Shown: in pieces, positions 52,430 to 61,054 of the stretch
How the letters are laid out: every line of letters starts with the position of its first letter
Numbering within the stretch: position 1 is the first letter of the stretch
Assembly (NCBI RefSeq): GCF_011064615.1
Contig: NZ_JAALJH010000008.1
Location: 119,355-183,354, forward strand
Origin: Aquisphaera insulae
GTDB lineage: Bacteria > Planctomycetota > Planctomycetia > Isosphaerales > Isosphaeraceae
Length of the DNA stretch: 64,000 nt
Direction: 5' to 3'
Notes under the pieces: generated by a model
What the model saw: only the letters and a program-made list of their open reading frames with translations
Database searches by the model: none
What the model was told of the DNA's origin: nothing
Made by a program: the position numbers and the translations under genes

Positions 52430-53761
52430 ATGGCTGCCCGTGATTGCGTCGCGAGGACCCTGGTGCGGAACTGCTTGCTGGGCGTCACCATCCTGGCCGG
52501 CCCGTCGGCCGGCTTGGCCGATGACGCACCGTGGCTCGTCCCCTACTCCGGGCCGAGCCGCGACGACATCGACGCGACCACGCTCGACGGCAAGGTGCTC
52601 TGCGGCTATCAGGGCTGGTTCAACACCCCCGGCGACGGCTGGGGGAATCAGTTCGTCCACTGGGGCCGGGGCCTCGAGCGCCCGGGGAAGGGCCAGTTCA
52701 CCGTCGATCTATGGCCGGAGCTCTCGGAGTACGACCCGGCGGACCTCACCGAGGTCCCCGGCCTAAAGCTGGCCGACGGCTCCCCGGCGAGGCTCTACAG
52801 CGCCTTCCGGAAGGGCCCGGTGCTGCTCCACACAAGATGGATGCGCGAATACGGGATCGACGGGGTCTTCGTCAGCCGGTTCGTCGGCGAGGCGGCCGAT
52901 CCGGGGAGGTCGCGGCACGTCAACCAGGTCCTGGCCAACCTCCGCGAGGGCTGCCACCGCGACGGCCGGGTCTGGGCCATGATGCTCGACCTCTCGGTGG
53001 GAGGCCGAATGCGGACCCAGGCCGTGAAGGACGACTGGAAATTCCTCTGCGACCGCGTGAAGATCCGGGAGGACAGCCGCTACCTTCACCACCAGGGGAA
53101 GCCCGTCGTGCTGCTCTGGGGACTCGGCTTCAAGGATCGGCCCTGGACGCCGGAGCAGGGGGAGGAGCTCGTCCGCTTCTTCAAGGACGACCCGAAATAT
53201 GGCGGGACTTACCTGATCGGCGGGATCGACCCCCACTGGCGGACGCTCAAGGGGGCTTCGCGGCCCGAGCCGGCCTGGGCGGCCGTGTATCGGTCCTTCG
53301 ACGCCATCAGCCCGTGGGACGCCGGCCGCTACCGCGACGACGCGTCCATGGACCACCTCCGAAAGGAGGTCTGGGAGCCCGACCTCGCCGAGCTGAAGGG
53401 CCTCGGCAAGGGCTACATGTCGACGGCCTTCCCGGGGTTCTCGTGGGACAACCTCATGCACAGGTCCCCCGGCGCGACGAGGATCGAGCGGCGGGGCGGC
53501 GAATTCTACTGGCGGCAGTTCGCGATCTTCCGCGAGCTCGGAGTCCGGACGGTCTTCGTCGGCATGTTCGACGAGGTCGACGAGGGTACCGCCATCTACA
53601 AGGTCACGAACAAGCCGCCGATCGGCCCTTATTTCCTGACGTATGAGGGGATGCCGGCCGACTGGTATCTTCGCCTCACCGGTGCGGCCTCGCGGATGAT
53701 CCGCGGGGATGACCCCATCTCGTGGACGATCCCCGCGAATCTCGAAGAACCCAAACGATGA
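52430..53761 (+). CDS. Secreted GH71/GH99-like glycoside hydrolase
   Basis: 443 residues with a signal peptide (ends GLADDA). 'GKVLCGYQGWFNTPGDGWGNQFVHWG' and 'REYGIDGVFVSRFVGE' are typical of the GH71/99-like family (TIM barrel) found in planctomycetes and Bacteroidetes. 'TAFPGFSWDNLM' and 'FVGMFDEVDEGTAIYK' carry the acidic residues expected at the C-terminal ends of barrel strands. Relatives act on alpha-mannans or related polysaccharides; the substrate here is unknown. GAGGAGG precedes the ATG. The stop overlaps the start of the S41 peptidase gene (ATGA), indicating translational coupling. Confidence 0.85.
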   Translation: MAARDCVARTLVRNCLLGVTILAGPSAGLADDAPWLVPYSGPSRDDIDATTLDGKVLCGYQGWFNTPGDGWGNQFVHWGRGLERPGKGQFTVDLWPELSEYDPADLTEVPGLKLADGSPARLYSAFRKGPVLLHTRWMREYGIDGVFVSRFVGEAADPGRSRHVNQVLANLREGCHRDGRVWAMMLDLSVGGRMRTQAVKDDWKFLCDRVKIREDSRYLHHQGKPVVLLWGLGFKDRPWTPEQGEELVRFFKDDPKYGGTYLIGGIDPHWRTLKGASRPEPAWAAVYRSFDAISPWDAGRYRDDASMDHLRKEVWEPDLAELKGLGKGYMSTAFPGFSWDNLMHRSPGATRIERRGGEFYWRQFAIFRELGVRTVFVGMFDEVDEGTAIYKVTNKPPIGPYFLTYEGMPADWYLRLTGAASRMIRGDDPISWTIPANLEEPKR

Positions 53762-54963
53762 TGAGACCAATGCACCTGTCACTGCAACGCCCTCGATACG
53801 CGATCCTCGCCCTGCTCGCGGTCCTCGTCGTGGTCACATCGGCGTCGTCGGCACCCGGCGACGAATGGCAAGCTCGCGAAAGCCAGCTCGTCGCGGTCGT
53901 CCGGGCCAGGTTCTACGACCGCGCCCGAGCGGAGGCATGGAGCGGGGAGAATCAACATTTCTGCAAGGGCGTCCACGACCGCGCCGGCTTCGACGAGGCG
54001 GCGCGCCAGGCCGTCCAGAAGCTGGGGAGATCTCATACGGCCTTCTACACGGCCGACGAGCCGCGATATCACGGACTGCGGGCGATCTTCCCCGGCGCGC
54101 TCAATCTGCGGCCGGACCAGGTCGCGGTCGAGTCCATCGGAGTCGACGTCACGCCGGATGGCTTCGTGCGCGTGATCTTCGCCGGATCGCCGGCGGCCTC
54201 GTCCGGACTGAGACGCGGCGACCGGATCCTCCGGGCCGACGACAGGCCGTTCCAGCCGATCGCCTCGTTCCGCGGCCGCGAGGGGAAGCGGGTGACGCTC
54301 TCCGTCCAGCGTCACAAGGATGCGAAGCCGCTGGAGATCGTTGTCGTGCCCAGGAGGATCGACCCCCGGCAGGAATGGCTCGATGATCAGGAGAAGGGAG
54401 CCAGGGTCGTCGATCATGGCAGCAAGAAGATCGCCATCATGCGCCTCTTCTCCGCGGCCGGAGAGGCCCACGAGGAGCGGATTCGGGACGCCATCGCCGG
54501 CCCATTCGCCGGGGCGGACGCGCTGATCCTGGACCTCCGCGACGGCTGGGGCGGGGCGGCACCGACCTTCCTGAACCTGTTCAATCGGACGCCCCCCGTG
54601 CTCGAACAGAAGGGGAGGGACGGCAAGGGCCTGAAATTCGACACCCAATGGAGGAAGCCGCTCGTCCTGCTGATCAACGAGGGCTCCAAGAGCGGCAAGG
54701 AGATCGTCGCCTACGCGGTGAAGAAGCACAAGCTCGGCAAGCTCGTGGGGACGTCCTCCGGCGGGGCCGTCCTCGCGGGGACGCCGATCCGGTTCGACGA
54801 TCGATCCATCCTCTACCTGGCCGTCGCCGACGTCCGGGTTGATGGAGAGACGCTCGAGGGTGTCGGAGTCCGCCCGGACGAGCCCGTGACGGACGCCCTC
54901 CCGTTCGCCGACGGCCGCGATCCCCAGCTCGAACGGGCGCTCGACGTCGCGGCCAAGGAATGA
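53758..54963 (+). CDS. Secreted PDZ / S41-family peptidase-like protein
   Basis: 401 residues. Starts possible at 53758 or 53761 (tandem ATG); both overlap the upstream stop. Hydrophobic signal at about 12-32. A PDZ domain ('GFVRVIFAGSPAASSGLRRGDRILRADD') lies at about 130-200, followed by an S41-like fold: 'ALILDLRDGWGG', 'LVLLINEGSKSGKEIVAYAV' (candidate nucleophile Ser with a following Lys) and 'LVGTSSGGAVLAG'. C-terminal processing proteases clip unfolded or tagged periplasmic proteins. The protein is near normal length for CtpA types. Coupling to a GH71/99-like enzyme is unusual and its meaning is unknown. Confidence 0.82.
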   Translation: MMRPMHLSLQRPRYAILALLAVLVVVTSASSAPGDEWQARESQLVAVVRARFYDRARAEAWSGENQHFCKGVHDRAGFDEAARQAVQKLGRSHTAFYTADEPRYHGLRAIFPGALNLRPDQVAVESIGVDVTPDGFVRVIFAGSPAASSGLRRGDRILRADDRPFQPIASFRGREGKRVTLSVQRHKDAKPLEIVVVPRRIDPRQEWLDDQEKGARVVDHGSKKIAIMRLFSAAGEAHEERIRDAIAGPFAGADALILDLRDGWGGAAPTFLNLFNRTPPVLEQKGRDGKGLKFDTQWRKPLVLLINEGSKSGKEIVAYAVKKHKLGKLVGTSSGGAVLAGTPIRFDDRSILYLAVADVRVDGETLEGVGVRPDEPVTDALPFADGRDPQLERALDVAAKE

Positions 54964-55033
54964 GCCGCGGGGGCCGGCGATGGCCAGACGGTCGCATCGC
55001 ATCGCCTCCCCCGCGTCCCTCATCACCCGCCAG

Positions 55034-55981
55034 TCAGCGGGACGATCCCGGCGGACCGCCGCCGCCCGGCGGTGGTGTTCCCCCCCCACCCGGAGGAGTT
55101 CCGCCACCTGGGGGCGGAGTCCCTCCGCCATCCGGCGGGGCCCCGCCTCCGCCTCCTCCCCCGGGGCCGCCGCCCGCGCCGTCACTGCCGGCCTCGGCGC
55201 CATTGGTCGGGTCCTCGTTGGCCGCGTCGGACAGGTCAAGGACGATGTTGATCGTCCCCGTGGCCCGCACGCGGTTCTCGAAGAGGGTCAGGAGCATCTC
55301 GGCCCCGGCGTTGGCCGCGGGGATGCCGTTGGCCGAGGAGCCAAGGAAAATGTCGTCGTTCGCATTCGTCGTGTCCCGCATCCCTCTGGCGTTGTAGGGG
55401 GCGACATTGGCGAAGACGTCATCCGTGATCGCGTCGTCGAAGAAGAGCTGGGTGGTGAAGTTGTACGTCACCGTGTCGGTCGTCGCGTCGTAGACGCGAA
55501 CGCGGACGTGAATATGCACGGTCCGTCCGCTGTACCAGCCCGGGTAGATGCTCAGGAACCTGACGTTCCCGTGGGCGTTGGTAACCTGATATCCGCGGAG
55601 GAACTTCTCGCCGACGGTGTTTTGCGCCGCCACGTCGGAATAGACACCCGACGCGCTGCAATGCCAGATGTCGACGTAGGCGCCGGGAAGCGGCGACACG
55701 CTGCCGTCGGCGTTGACCTGCGAGACGTTGATCGCCAGCGTCAGCGGCAGGCCGGGCTGGACGATCCCCGTCGAGGGGTCGATGCGGATGTTCGACCGAT
55801 TGAGCATCTCGTCGACCCAGTAGGGGCCTTCGGTCAGCCCGGGAGACTCGTCCGCCACCATGTTCGAGGCCCGCACGGTCCCCCGGGTGAGGACCGTGAT
55901 CGCGGCCCCCGCGGCCGCTCCCTTTCGCATGAGCTCGCGGCGGCTGGTCCGGCTCGCCGGCATGTTCGATTCGTCGGTCAT
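55034..55981 (-). CDS. Tat-exported intradiol ring-cleavage dioxygenase-like protein with Gly/Pro-rich tail
   Basis: 315 residues; the ATG at 55981 has GAGG nine bases upstream and is preferred to 55996. Tat motif SRREL (13-17) and Ala/Gly hydrophobic stretch. The beta-sandwich core shows the four iron ligands of intradiol dioxygenases: Tyr114 (SGVYSD), Tyr150 (YPGWYSGR), His156 and His158 (HIH). The last ~50 residues are almost only Gly, Pro and Thr, coded by a GC-rich repetitive stretch at about 55040-55185. Exported homologues of this fold occur widely in planctomycetes; aromatic catechol cleavage is expected from the ligands, but the substrate is unproven. Confidence 0.85.
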   Translation of the reverse strand: MTDESNMPASRTSRRELMRKGAAAGAAITVLTRGTVRASNMVADESPGLTEGPYWVDEMLNRSNIRIDPSTGIVQPGLPLTLAINVSQVNADGSVSPLPGAYVDIWHCSASGVYSDVAAQNTVGEKFLRGYQVTNAHGNVRFLSIYPGWYSGRTVHIHVRVRVYDATTDTVTYNFTTQLFFDDAITDDVFANVAPYNARGMRDTTNANDDIFLGSSANGIPAANAGAEMLLTLFENRVRATGTINIVLDLSDAANEDPTNGAEAGSDGAGGGPGGGGGGGAPPDGGGTPPPGGGTPPGGGGTPPPGGGGPPGSSR

Positions 55982-56047
55982 CGTTCGAGGCCTCATGAAG
56001 TGTTCCGGCTAATCTTGTGTCAATCAACCCGATCGGACTTGCGACGA

Positions 56048-56704
56048 TCAGTCGTGCAGGGCCGCCGACCGGCGCTTGCGCGCCGCCGCGACAGCCCCCG
56101 TGACGGCGACGCCACACGCGAACGGGACGATGGATCCCGGCTCCGGGATGGCGGTAGCGGCGACGCTCATCTGAAGCGGATAGCTCGTGTAGGGGAACCA
56201 CGTCAGGCCGGCGTCGTCCGTGCTCCCCCAGAGGCCCTGGTAGCCGACTCCGCTGCCAGAATCGGTCCCCGACCACGACCATTCGAACGAGCCGGTCGTG
56301 GCCACCACGACGATCCAGTAGGTCGAGCTGGCCGACAGCGTGATTCCGCTCGCCGAGAAGGTGACATCGGACGGACTCGAAGGAACGTCCGCCGGCCCGG
56401 TGAGCGTGCCGACGAGGTTCCCGGGCTGGAGCCCCCCATCGTCGAAGACCTGGACCTCGACCGAGCCCTTGATCGACGTCCTCTCCAGGCGGAGCGTCAC
56501 ACTGGCGAGCGAATAGGCGGAACTGTCGGTGCCGAATGAGGCCGCAAGCCACGTATCCCCGGTGATCGACTCGGTGCCGGCCGATGCGTTCGAGAGGTTA
56601 TCCGAGAGGATCGTGTCGGCCCGGGCGAGGGCCGGCGCGAAGAGCAATGCGGCAAGAGCGGCGAGCCGGCAGGCGTGCCAGTGCCGGCGCGAAGTCGCGG
56701 GCAT
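56048..56704 (-). CDS. PEP-CTERM protein, choice-of-anchor type
   Basis: 218 residues. Signal peptide (ends ALARAD), a beta-sandwich body ('SVTLRLERTSIKGSVEVQVFDDGGLQPGNLVGTL') like the choice-of-anchor R family, then the PEP-CTERM sorting tail: IPEPGS, a hydrophobic stretch and RKRR near the end. Such proteins are processed by an exosortase and anchored or released at the surface; no exosortase gene is in the window, but a CPBP protease of the kind associated with the system lies at 58127. Start ATG at 56704. Confidence 0.88.
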   Translation of the reverse strand: MPATSRRHWHACRLAALAALLFAPALARADTILSDNLSNASAGTESITGDTWLAASFGTDSSAYSLASVTLRLERTSIKGSVEVQVFDDGGLQPGNLVGTLTGPADVPSSPSDVTFSASGITLSASSTYWIVVVATTGSFEWSWSGTDSGSGVGYQGLWGSTDDAGLTWFPYTSYPLQMSVAATAIPEPGSIVPFACGVAVTGAVAAARKRRSAALHD

Positions 56705-56932
56705 GAGGTAACTCCTGAAGTGTGGCGAACGTACCGCTCGAATCGCCTATCCTGGCGGTAATACCCTCGAGCGGCTTGTCGGTGCACGACGGGTGGTGTC
56801 GTCGACAGGACTCACAAGAGTCACGCAATCCCGGCCGAACAGCGCGCGCGGCGATTCGGTGGTGTATCCTTGGAATGTCCGTCGGCCGGGCCGAACATCC
56901 AATCAACTGGGTCTCACCCGAGAGCACTGCGC

Positions 56933-57661
56933 ATGCACGGTCATCCCCGTCCTCGATTGCGCCCCGGTCTGGAGAGCCTTGAGCCTCGTTCCCTGATGAC
57001 GACCGTCTTCCTCCTCAGCGGCAATGGATTCGCCGACTCGAGCCCCGGCCGCCAGACCGAGGTCACCGCCGCGGATCTCGCCCGCCGCGGATATGTCGCC
57101 GTCCAGCTCTCCTATCCCAGCATGAAGGGCGTCGGCTCGTTCCTCGGCCTCGCGCGGCAACTGGTCCGGGCCAGCCGCGGCGAGCCGATCGGCCTGGTCG
57201 GCTTCAGCGCCGGCGGGACCCTCGCCCTGCGGCTCGCCGGCTATCCGGGACTGAACGTCGCCGCCGTCCTGAACTTCTACGGCCCCCCCGATCTGTCCGA
57301 CTACATGAATCACCACGCCGGCGACATCTTCGCGCGCAAGGTCGCCCAGAACATCGGCGGCAACCGTGCCTTCATCGACGCCATGAGCGGGCCCAATCCG
57401 ACCACGGCCTACATCGTGAATGCCTTCGGCGCGCGCGATCGCAACGTCGTCGCCAGCGTCAGCGAGGCCAGCTTCCGGAGGGACTTCAGCTCGGGTGCGA
57501 CCTACACCTACGGCGGCAACCACGGCGTCACGATCCGGGCTCAGCCGGCCGCGTACATGGACTTCCTCAATCACCTGCCGGTCGTGGTCGCCCCCGATGC
57601 GTCACTGCGGCTGCCGCGTCGGCCGCGGCCTTTCTTCGCTCGTCCTCGGCCGATCTCGTGA
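56933..57661 (+). CDS. LEPR-XLL-type alpha/beta hydrolase
   Basis: 242 residues from the ATG at 56933 (ribosome binding site weak). Residues 13-22 (LESLEPRSLM) are a near-exact LEPR-XLL motif immediately before the hydrolase domain, which begins with the strand 'TTVFLLSGNG'. The nucleophile elbow GFSAGG places Ser92; 'GGNHGVT' near residue 195 could hold the catalytic His. Esterase or lipase-like activity is likely; substrate unknown. The tail is Pro/Arg-rich. LEPR-XLL motifs usually head very large exported proteins, so a small enzyme behind one is uncommon. Ends two bases from the convergent gene at 57664. Confidence 0.78.
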   Translation: MHGHPRPRLRPGLESLEPRSLMTTVFLLSGNGFADSSPGRQTEVTAADLARRGYVAVQLSYPSMKGVGSFLGLARQLVRASRGEPIGLVGFSAGGTLALRLAGYPGLNVAAVLNFYGPPDLSDYMNHHAGDIFARKVAQNIGGNRAFIDAMSGPNPTTAYIVNAFGARDRNVVASVSEASFRRDFSSGATYTYGGNHGVTIRAQPAAYMDFLNHLPVVVAPDASLRLPRRPRPFFARPRPIS

Positions 57662-57663
57662 CC

Positions 57664-58110
57664 TCAGGATGCGTCCAGTTCCGGCGGCCCTTCCTCGCGG
57701 AGGACTTCGGCCCGGGATCGCAACTGGCGACGAAGCGCCTCGAGCGGCCCCGGGAGTTCGTCGGCGGCGATCCGGTCGAGGACGCGAAGGGCATGGGCGG
57801 GACGTCCCTGCACGTTGAGCAGGAGCTGACCGAGCTTGAGCCGGACCCGCGGCGAGGGGGCTTCCGTCCCGGCGTCGTAATCCTCCATGACGGCGATGGC
57901 CGAGTCCCAGGCCTCCACGCCCAGCAGCCCCTTGATCAGGTCGAGCCACTCCCGCGGCGGCGGCTGCCAGCCTCGGATCCGCTCCCGCGACTGGCGGTAG
58001 ACGCCCAGGGCCGCCTCCACCTCGTCCAGGTCCAGGTGACCGCGGAGGGCCCGCAGGGCCGATGCGCCTCGATCCTCGAAGGGGGTTTCCGATCCGGCGG
58101 CTCGGCTCAT
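57664..58110 (-). CDS. Small alpha-helical (TPR-like) hypothetical protein
   Basis: 148 residues, mostly helical, with paired helices such as 'EWLDLIKGLLGVEAWDSAIAVMEDYDAG' and 'RVRLKLGQLLLNVQGRPAHALRVLDRIA' that look like TPR units. No signal peptide or catalytic motif. It starts 16 bases after the CPBP protease stop on the same strand and is probably co-transcribed with it. Function not recognised. Confidence 0.6.
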   Translation of the reverse strand: MSRAAGSETPFEDRGASALRALRGHLDLDEVEAALGVYRQSRERIRGWQPPPREWLDLIKGLLGVEAWDSAIAVMEDYDAGTEAPSPRVRLKLGQLLLNVQGRPAHALRVLDRIAADELPGPLEALRRQLRSRAEVLREEGPPELDAS

Positions 58111-58126
58111 GGTCCCGACTCCCCGC

Positions 58127-58861
58127 TCACCAGTACTGCCACTCGCCGGTCCTGAGGACGTGAATCCCGAGCGCGAGATTCGCGACGAGATGGCTGATGA
58201 AGCACGCGAGGAGGGACTTCGTCCTCCAGAGCAGCCCCGCCCAGAGTATCCCAGTCAGGAGAGCGGGAAGCCATTCCGGGTGCGCCAGCGCGAACAGGGC
58301 GGATGTCGCGCCGGCGGAGAGCAGCGTGACCCGGCCGATGGGCACCGCGTGGAAGTTCGGATCGATGATCCAGCGGATCAGGAAGGAGCGCCAGAAGAGC
58401 TCCTCGATGACCGGCACCAGCAGGACCAGCCCGAGGAACCGCACCGCGATGAAGGCGGCACGCCAGCCCGCGGGCATCTCGGTCGGATCGAAGCCCGTCC
58501 GCTTTCCCAGGAACGAGAGTGCCGGATAGAGGCCGTCGAGCCGGACCCAGAGGACGTACACGATCAGCCCGACCACGACGCCGAGGGCGAGCGTCCCGAT
58601 CCGGGGGATTGGCAGGAAATCCCTCCAGGTCGATCGATAGGCGATCGCGACGCCCGCCACGACGGCCACCTTGGCGGCATAGGCCAGCGGATACCAGGAC
58701 TGGGGGACGTACCCCTCCAGGCTGGTGAGGGCCAGGAAGGCGAACATCGGGGCCACGTACGGGATCATCTCGCCGACGCCTGCCTCCCCCGGGGGGGGAG
58801 CTTGCCGGGGCGGGGACTCCGGCGTGGTCGGGTCGTCCGTGGCGATCGTGCTGGGGTCCAT
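58127..58861 (-). CDS. CPBP-family intramembrane glutamic protease (exosortase-associated type)
   Basis: 244 residues with about seven hydrophobic spans. The active-site motif EELFWRSF (EExxxR) lies near residue 155, with a following His-containing span ('FALAHPEWLPALLTG') and a late His/Asn segment ('CFISHLVANLALG'). This layout matches the CAAX-protease-related proteins found with PEP-CTERM/exosortase systems. It could process PEP-CTERM proteins such as those at 56048 and 61055; that link is inference from the family and from proximity. Confidence 0.88.
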   Translation of the reverse strand: MDPSTIATDDPTTPESPPRQAPPPGEAGVGEMIPYVAPMFAFLALTSLEGYVPQSWYPLAYAAKVAVVAGVAIAYRSTWRDFLPIPRIGTLALGVVVGLIVYVLWVRLDGLYPALSFLGKRTGFDPTEMPAGWRAAFIAVRFLGLVLLVPVIEELFWRSFLIRWIIDPNFHAVPIGRVTLLSAGATSALFALAHPEWLPALLTGILWAGLLWRTKSLLACFISHLVANLALGIHVLRTGEWQYW

Positions 58862-58919
58862 CGGAGGGTCTCGGGGAGAGAGGGAATCCAGGGCCGCCGG
58901 CGGAGCGAGGGGCGCGATC

Positions 58920-59585
58920 TCAGGTCTCGCGGAGCAGGCCCCAGAGCGCCGGGTCGTCGAGGCGCCGCACCACCAGGTCGGCCGCGATGAGGCCCTCCGC
59001 CGGGCTATGTTCGTGGGGGATGCCGACCACGAACGTGCCGGCCGCCCGGGCCGCCGCCACGCCGGCGGGGCTGTCCTCCAGGACCATCACGGAGGCCGCG
59101 GGGACGCCGAACCGCCGCACCGCCTTCGCATAGATCTCCGGATCCGGCTTCCCCTGCGTCACATCCTCGGCCGCCAGGATGAAGCGGAAGCGGTCGGCCA
59201 GGTGATGCCCCTCCAGGAGCCGGTTGGCGTAGGGCCGCCCGGACGACGTCGCGACGGCCAGCGGCAGCCCGGCGCGTCGGAGCCGGTCCAGGAGCGCGAT
59301 CAGGCCCGGAGTCGGATGGACAGCCGTGTCCACCTCGTCATTGAACCGCCGTCGGACATCCGCCAGCAGCTCGTCCTCGGACTCCTCGAGGCCGCTCATG
59401 GTCTTGAGCAGGTGGCCGACCTCGGCCGACCGACGACCGATCATCGCCGTCATGATTTCCGGCGTGAACGATTTCCCCCGCGAGGAAAGCATCTCGGAGG
59501 CCGCCCGGAAGAAGAGGGCCTCGGTATCGAACATCAGGCCGTCGAGGTCGAAGACGACGGCCTGGATCGGCTCTGGCTCGGTCAT
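58920..59585 (-). CDS. HAD-superfamily sugar-phosphate phosphatase/phosphoglucomutase-like
   Basis: 221 residues. Motif I DLDGLMFDTE (nucleophile and acid-base Asp), motif II 'LAVATSSGRPYANRLLEG', and motif III/IV 'GKPDPEIYAKAVRRFG ... VMVLEDSPAGVAAA' are all present, with an alpha-helical cap at about 18-85 (subclass I, beta-phosphoglucomutase type). It dephosphorylates or isomerises a small sugar phosphate. Its start codon overlaps the stop of the LarA-like gene (ATGA on the minus strand), so both are translationally coupled. Confidence 0.92.
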   Translation of the reverse strand: MTEPEPIQAVVFDLDGLMFDTEALFFRAASEMLSSRGKSFTPEIMTAMIGRRSAEVGHLLKTMSGLEESEDELLADVRRRFNDEVDTAVHPTPGLIALLDRLRRAGLPLAVATSSGRPYANRLLEGHHLADRFRFILAAEDVTQGKPDPEIYAKAVRRFGVPAASVMVLEDSPAGVAAARAAGTFVVGIPHEHSPAEGLIAADLVVRRLDDPALWGLLRET

Positions 59586-60958
59586 GCGGTCGAATCCTCC
59601 GCGGCCCGACGGCCGCGAACGCTCTCCGGGAAGAGGTCTTCCTGTCGCAGGTTACCCGATTCGTCGAAGGGAATTTCTAGGAAATCCGTCTCGAGCTCGA
59701 GCTCCTGGTGGGCCCGAACATCGGGCTCCAGGGCCCGCGTCACCCAGAGCGTCGTCAGCTCCAGGGTATTGGGGACGATCGCCAGCCGGCCCTCATCCGG
59801 GCTGGTCCGCCAGCAGGTGTCCAGCGAGGCGGCCAGGACCTCGCGGTCGGTCGGCAACGAGAGCGGGACCCGCGCCCTCGTCAGAAAGTTCGTCGTCATG
59901 CTGTTGACCCGCATCGGGACCGGGTCGATCGCCCCGACCAGCCGATCCGTGGTCAGGTCCGCCAGGCCGATGCCGAGCGCATTGCCCCGGGTCTCGGCGG
60001 ACAGGTCCAGCACCGCCAGCCGGGTGATCACCGGCCGGGGCAGGTCGGGCATGGTCTCCACCCGCTGGCGGCCGATCACGTTCGGATCCAGGCCCGTCCC
60101 GCTGTAGTTCTTGCCGAGCTCCCCGACCACCAGGACGTCGAGCTGCTCGAACGGCAGCCGCCCCATCAGCTCGCGCGACTCGTCCAGCAGCCTCGGCTCG
60201 ACGTCGAGGATCTCCTCCGGCTCCACGCCCACGATCCTGGCCGTGTGCTCGCTGGCGTTCTCCAGGATCGCAATGCCGAGCGCCACCGGCGTCCGCTTGA
60301 GGAGGTACTTGCCGACCTCCGGGAGCATGGTCTTCAACCCGGGCAGGCCGAGCTTGTGGACCTGGTACGCGCCCTGTTGCTTACCAAGGCCAATCGTCAA
60401 CATCTTGAGGAGGCCGCTCTCGTACCGCCCGGTGAACGAGGTGTGCGGCTTGATCCGGTTGATCAGGATGATGCCGTCGGCGTCGAAGGCGTTCTGGTCG
60501 AAGTGGATGGGGAGCCCGAACGAGTTGGTGCCGACGACCACGGTCTCCATCTCGCCCCGAATCGGGCAGCCCATGGCCTCCTCGGTCACGCCGAACTCCG
60601 CGAGCATGGCGAGCTGGCCCGCCGTGGTCCCGCCGCCATGCGACCCCATCGCGGCGACCAGGAACGGCCGGAAGCCCAGCGAGCGGACGGCGTCCACGGC
60701 GGCGCGGAGGATCGCGGAGATCCCGGCGATTCCCCGGCTCCCCGCCGTGATGGCCACCCGGCCGCCGGGGATGACTCGGGTCGCGAGCTGGCTGCTCCGG
60801 ATGGCCCGGGTGACCTCGGCGGCGACGTCGGCCACCTCGGGCTGATCGAATCGACGGCGGACGCGGGCGATGGGGGGGAGATTCATCGTGGGTCGGGCGG
60901 TTTCGGGTTCGGCCTGAGGTCGGGGCACGGGTCGCCTCCGGTGGCGATCCGGCGTCAT
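59582..60958 (-). CDS. LarA-like (DUF2088 lactate racemase N-terminal domain) protein
   Basis: 458 residues from the ATG at 60958; start uncertain, as ATG 60886 (just before 'NLPPIARVRRRFD') is equally possible and neither has a clear ribosome binding site. 'GGRVAITAGSRGIAG', 'FLVAAMGSHGGGT' and 'INRIKPHTSFTGRYESGLLKMLTIGLGKQQGA' match the larA/DUF2088 family. True LarA is a nickel-pincer-nucleotide racemase; relatives epimerise other 2-hydroxyacids. No larB, larC or larE genes are nearby to make the cofactor. The coupled HAD phosphatase suggests a shared sugar-acid or sugar-phosphate pathway. Confidence 0.8.
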   Translation of the reverse strand: MTPDRHRRRPVPRPQAEPETARPTMNLPPIARVRRRFDQPEVADVAAEVTRAIRSSQLATRVIPGGRVAITAGSRGIAGISAILRAAVDAVRSLGFRPFLVAAMGSHGGGTTAGQLAMLAEFGVTEEAMGCPIRGEMETVVVGTNSFGLPIHFDQNAFDADGIILINRIKPHTSFTGRYESGLLKMLTIGLGKQQGAYQVHKLGLPGLKTMLPEVGKYLLKRTPVALGIAILENASEHTARIVGVEPEEILDVEPRLLDESRELMGRLPFEQLDVLVVGELGKNYSGTGLDPNVIGRQRVETMPDLPRPVITRLAVLDLSAETRGNALGIGLADLTTDRLVGAIDPVPMRVNSMTTNFLTRARVPLSLPTDREVLAASLDTCWRTSPDEGRLAIVPNTLELTTLWVTRALEPDVRAHQELELETDFLEIPFDESGNLRQEDLFPESVRGRRAAEDSTA

Positions 60959-60993
60959 GGGATGATCATACCGTCCTCGGTTCGAAAGCACCA

Positions 60994-61022
60994 AAGCCCT
61001 CGTCGGCCTTCGACGAGGGCTT
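60994..61022 (-). terminator. Terminator of the 266-residue PEP-CTERM gene
   Basis: 12-bp perfect stem (60994-61005 with 61011-61022) and a 5-base loop, 32 bases after the PEP-CTERM stop on the minus strand, ending in a few T residues. Confidence 0.7.
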
Positions 61023-61054
61023 CGATTGATCTCGCGGTCGACGGTGGCCGTGCG

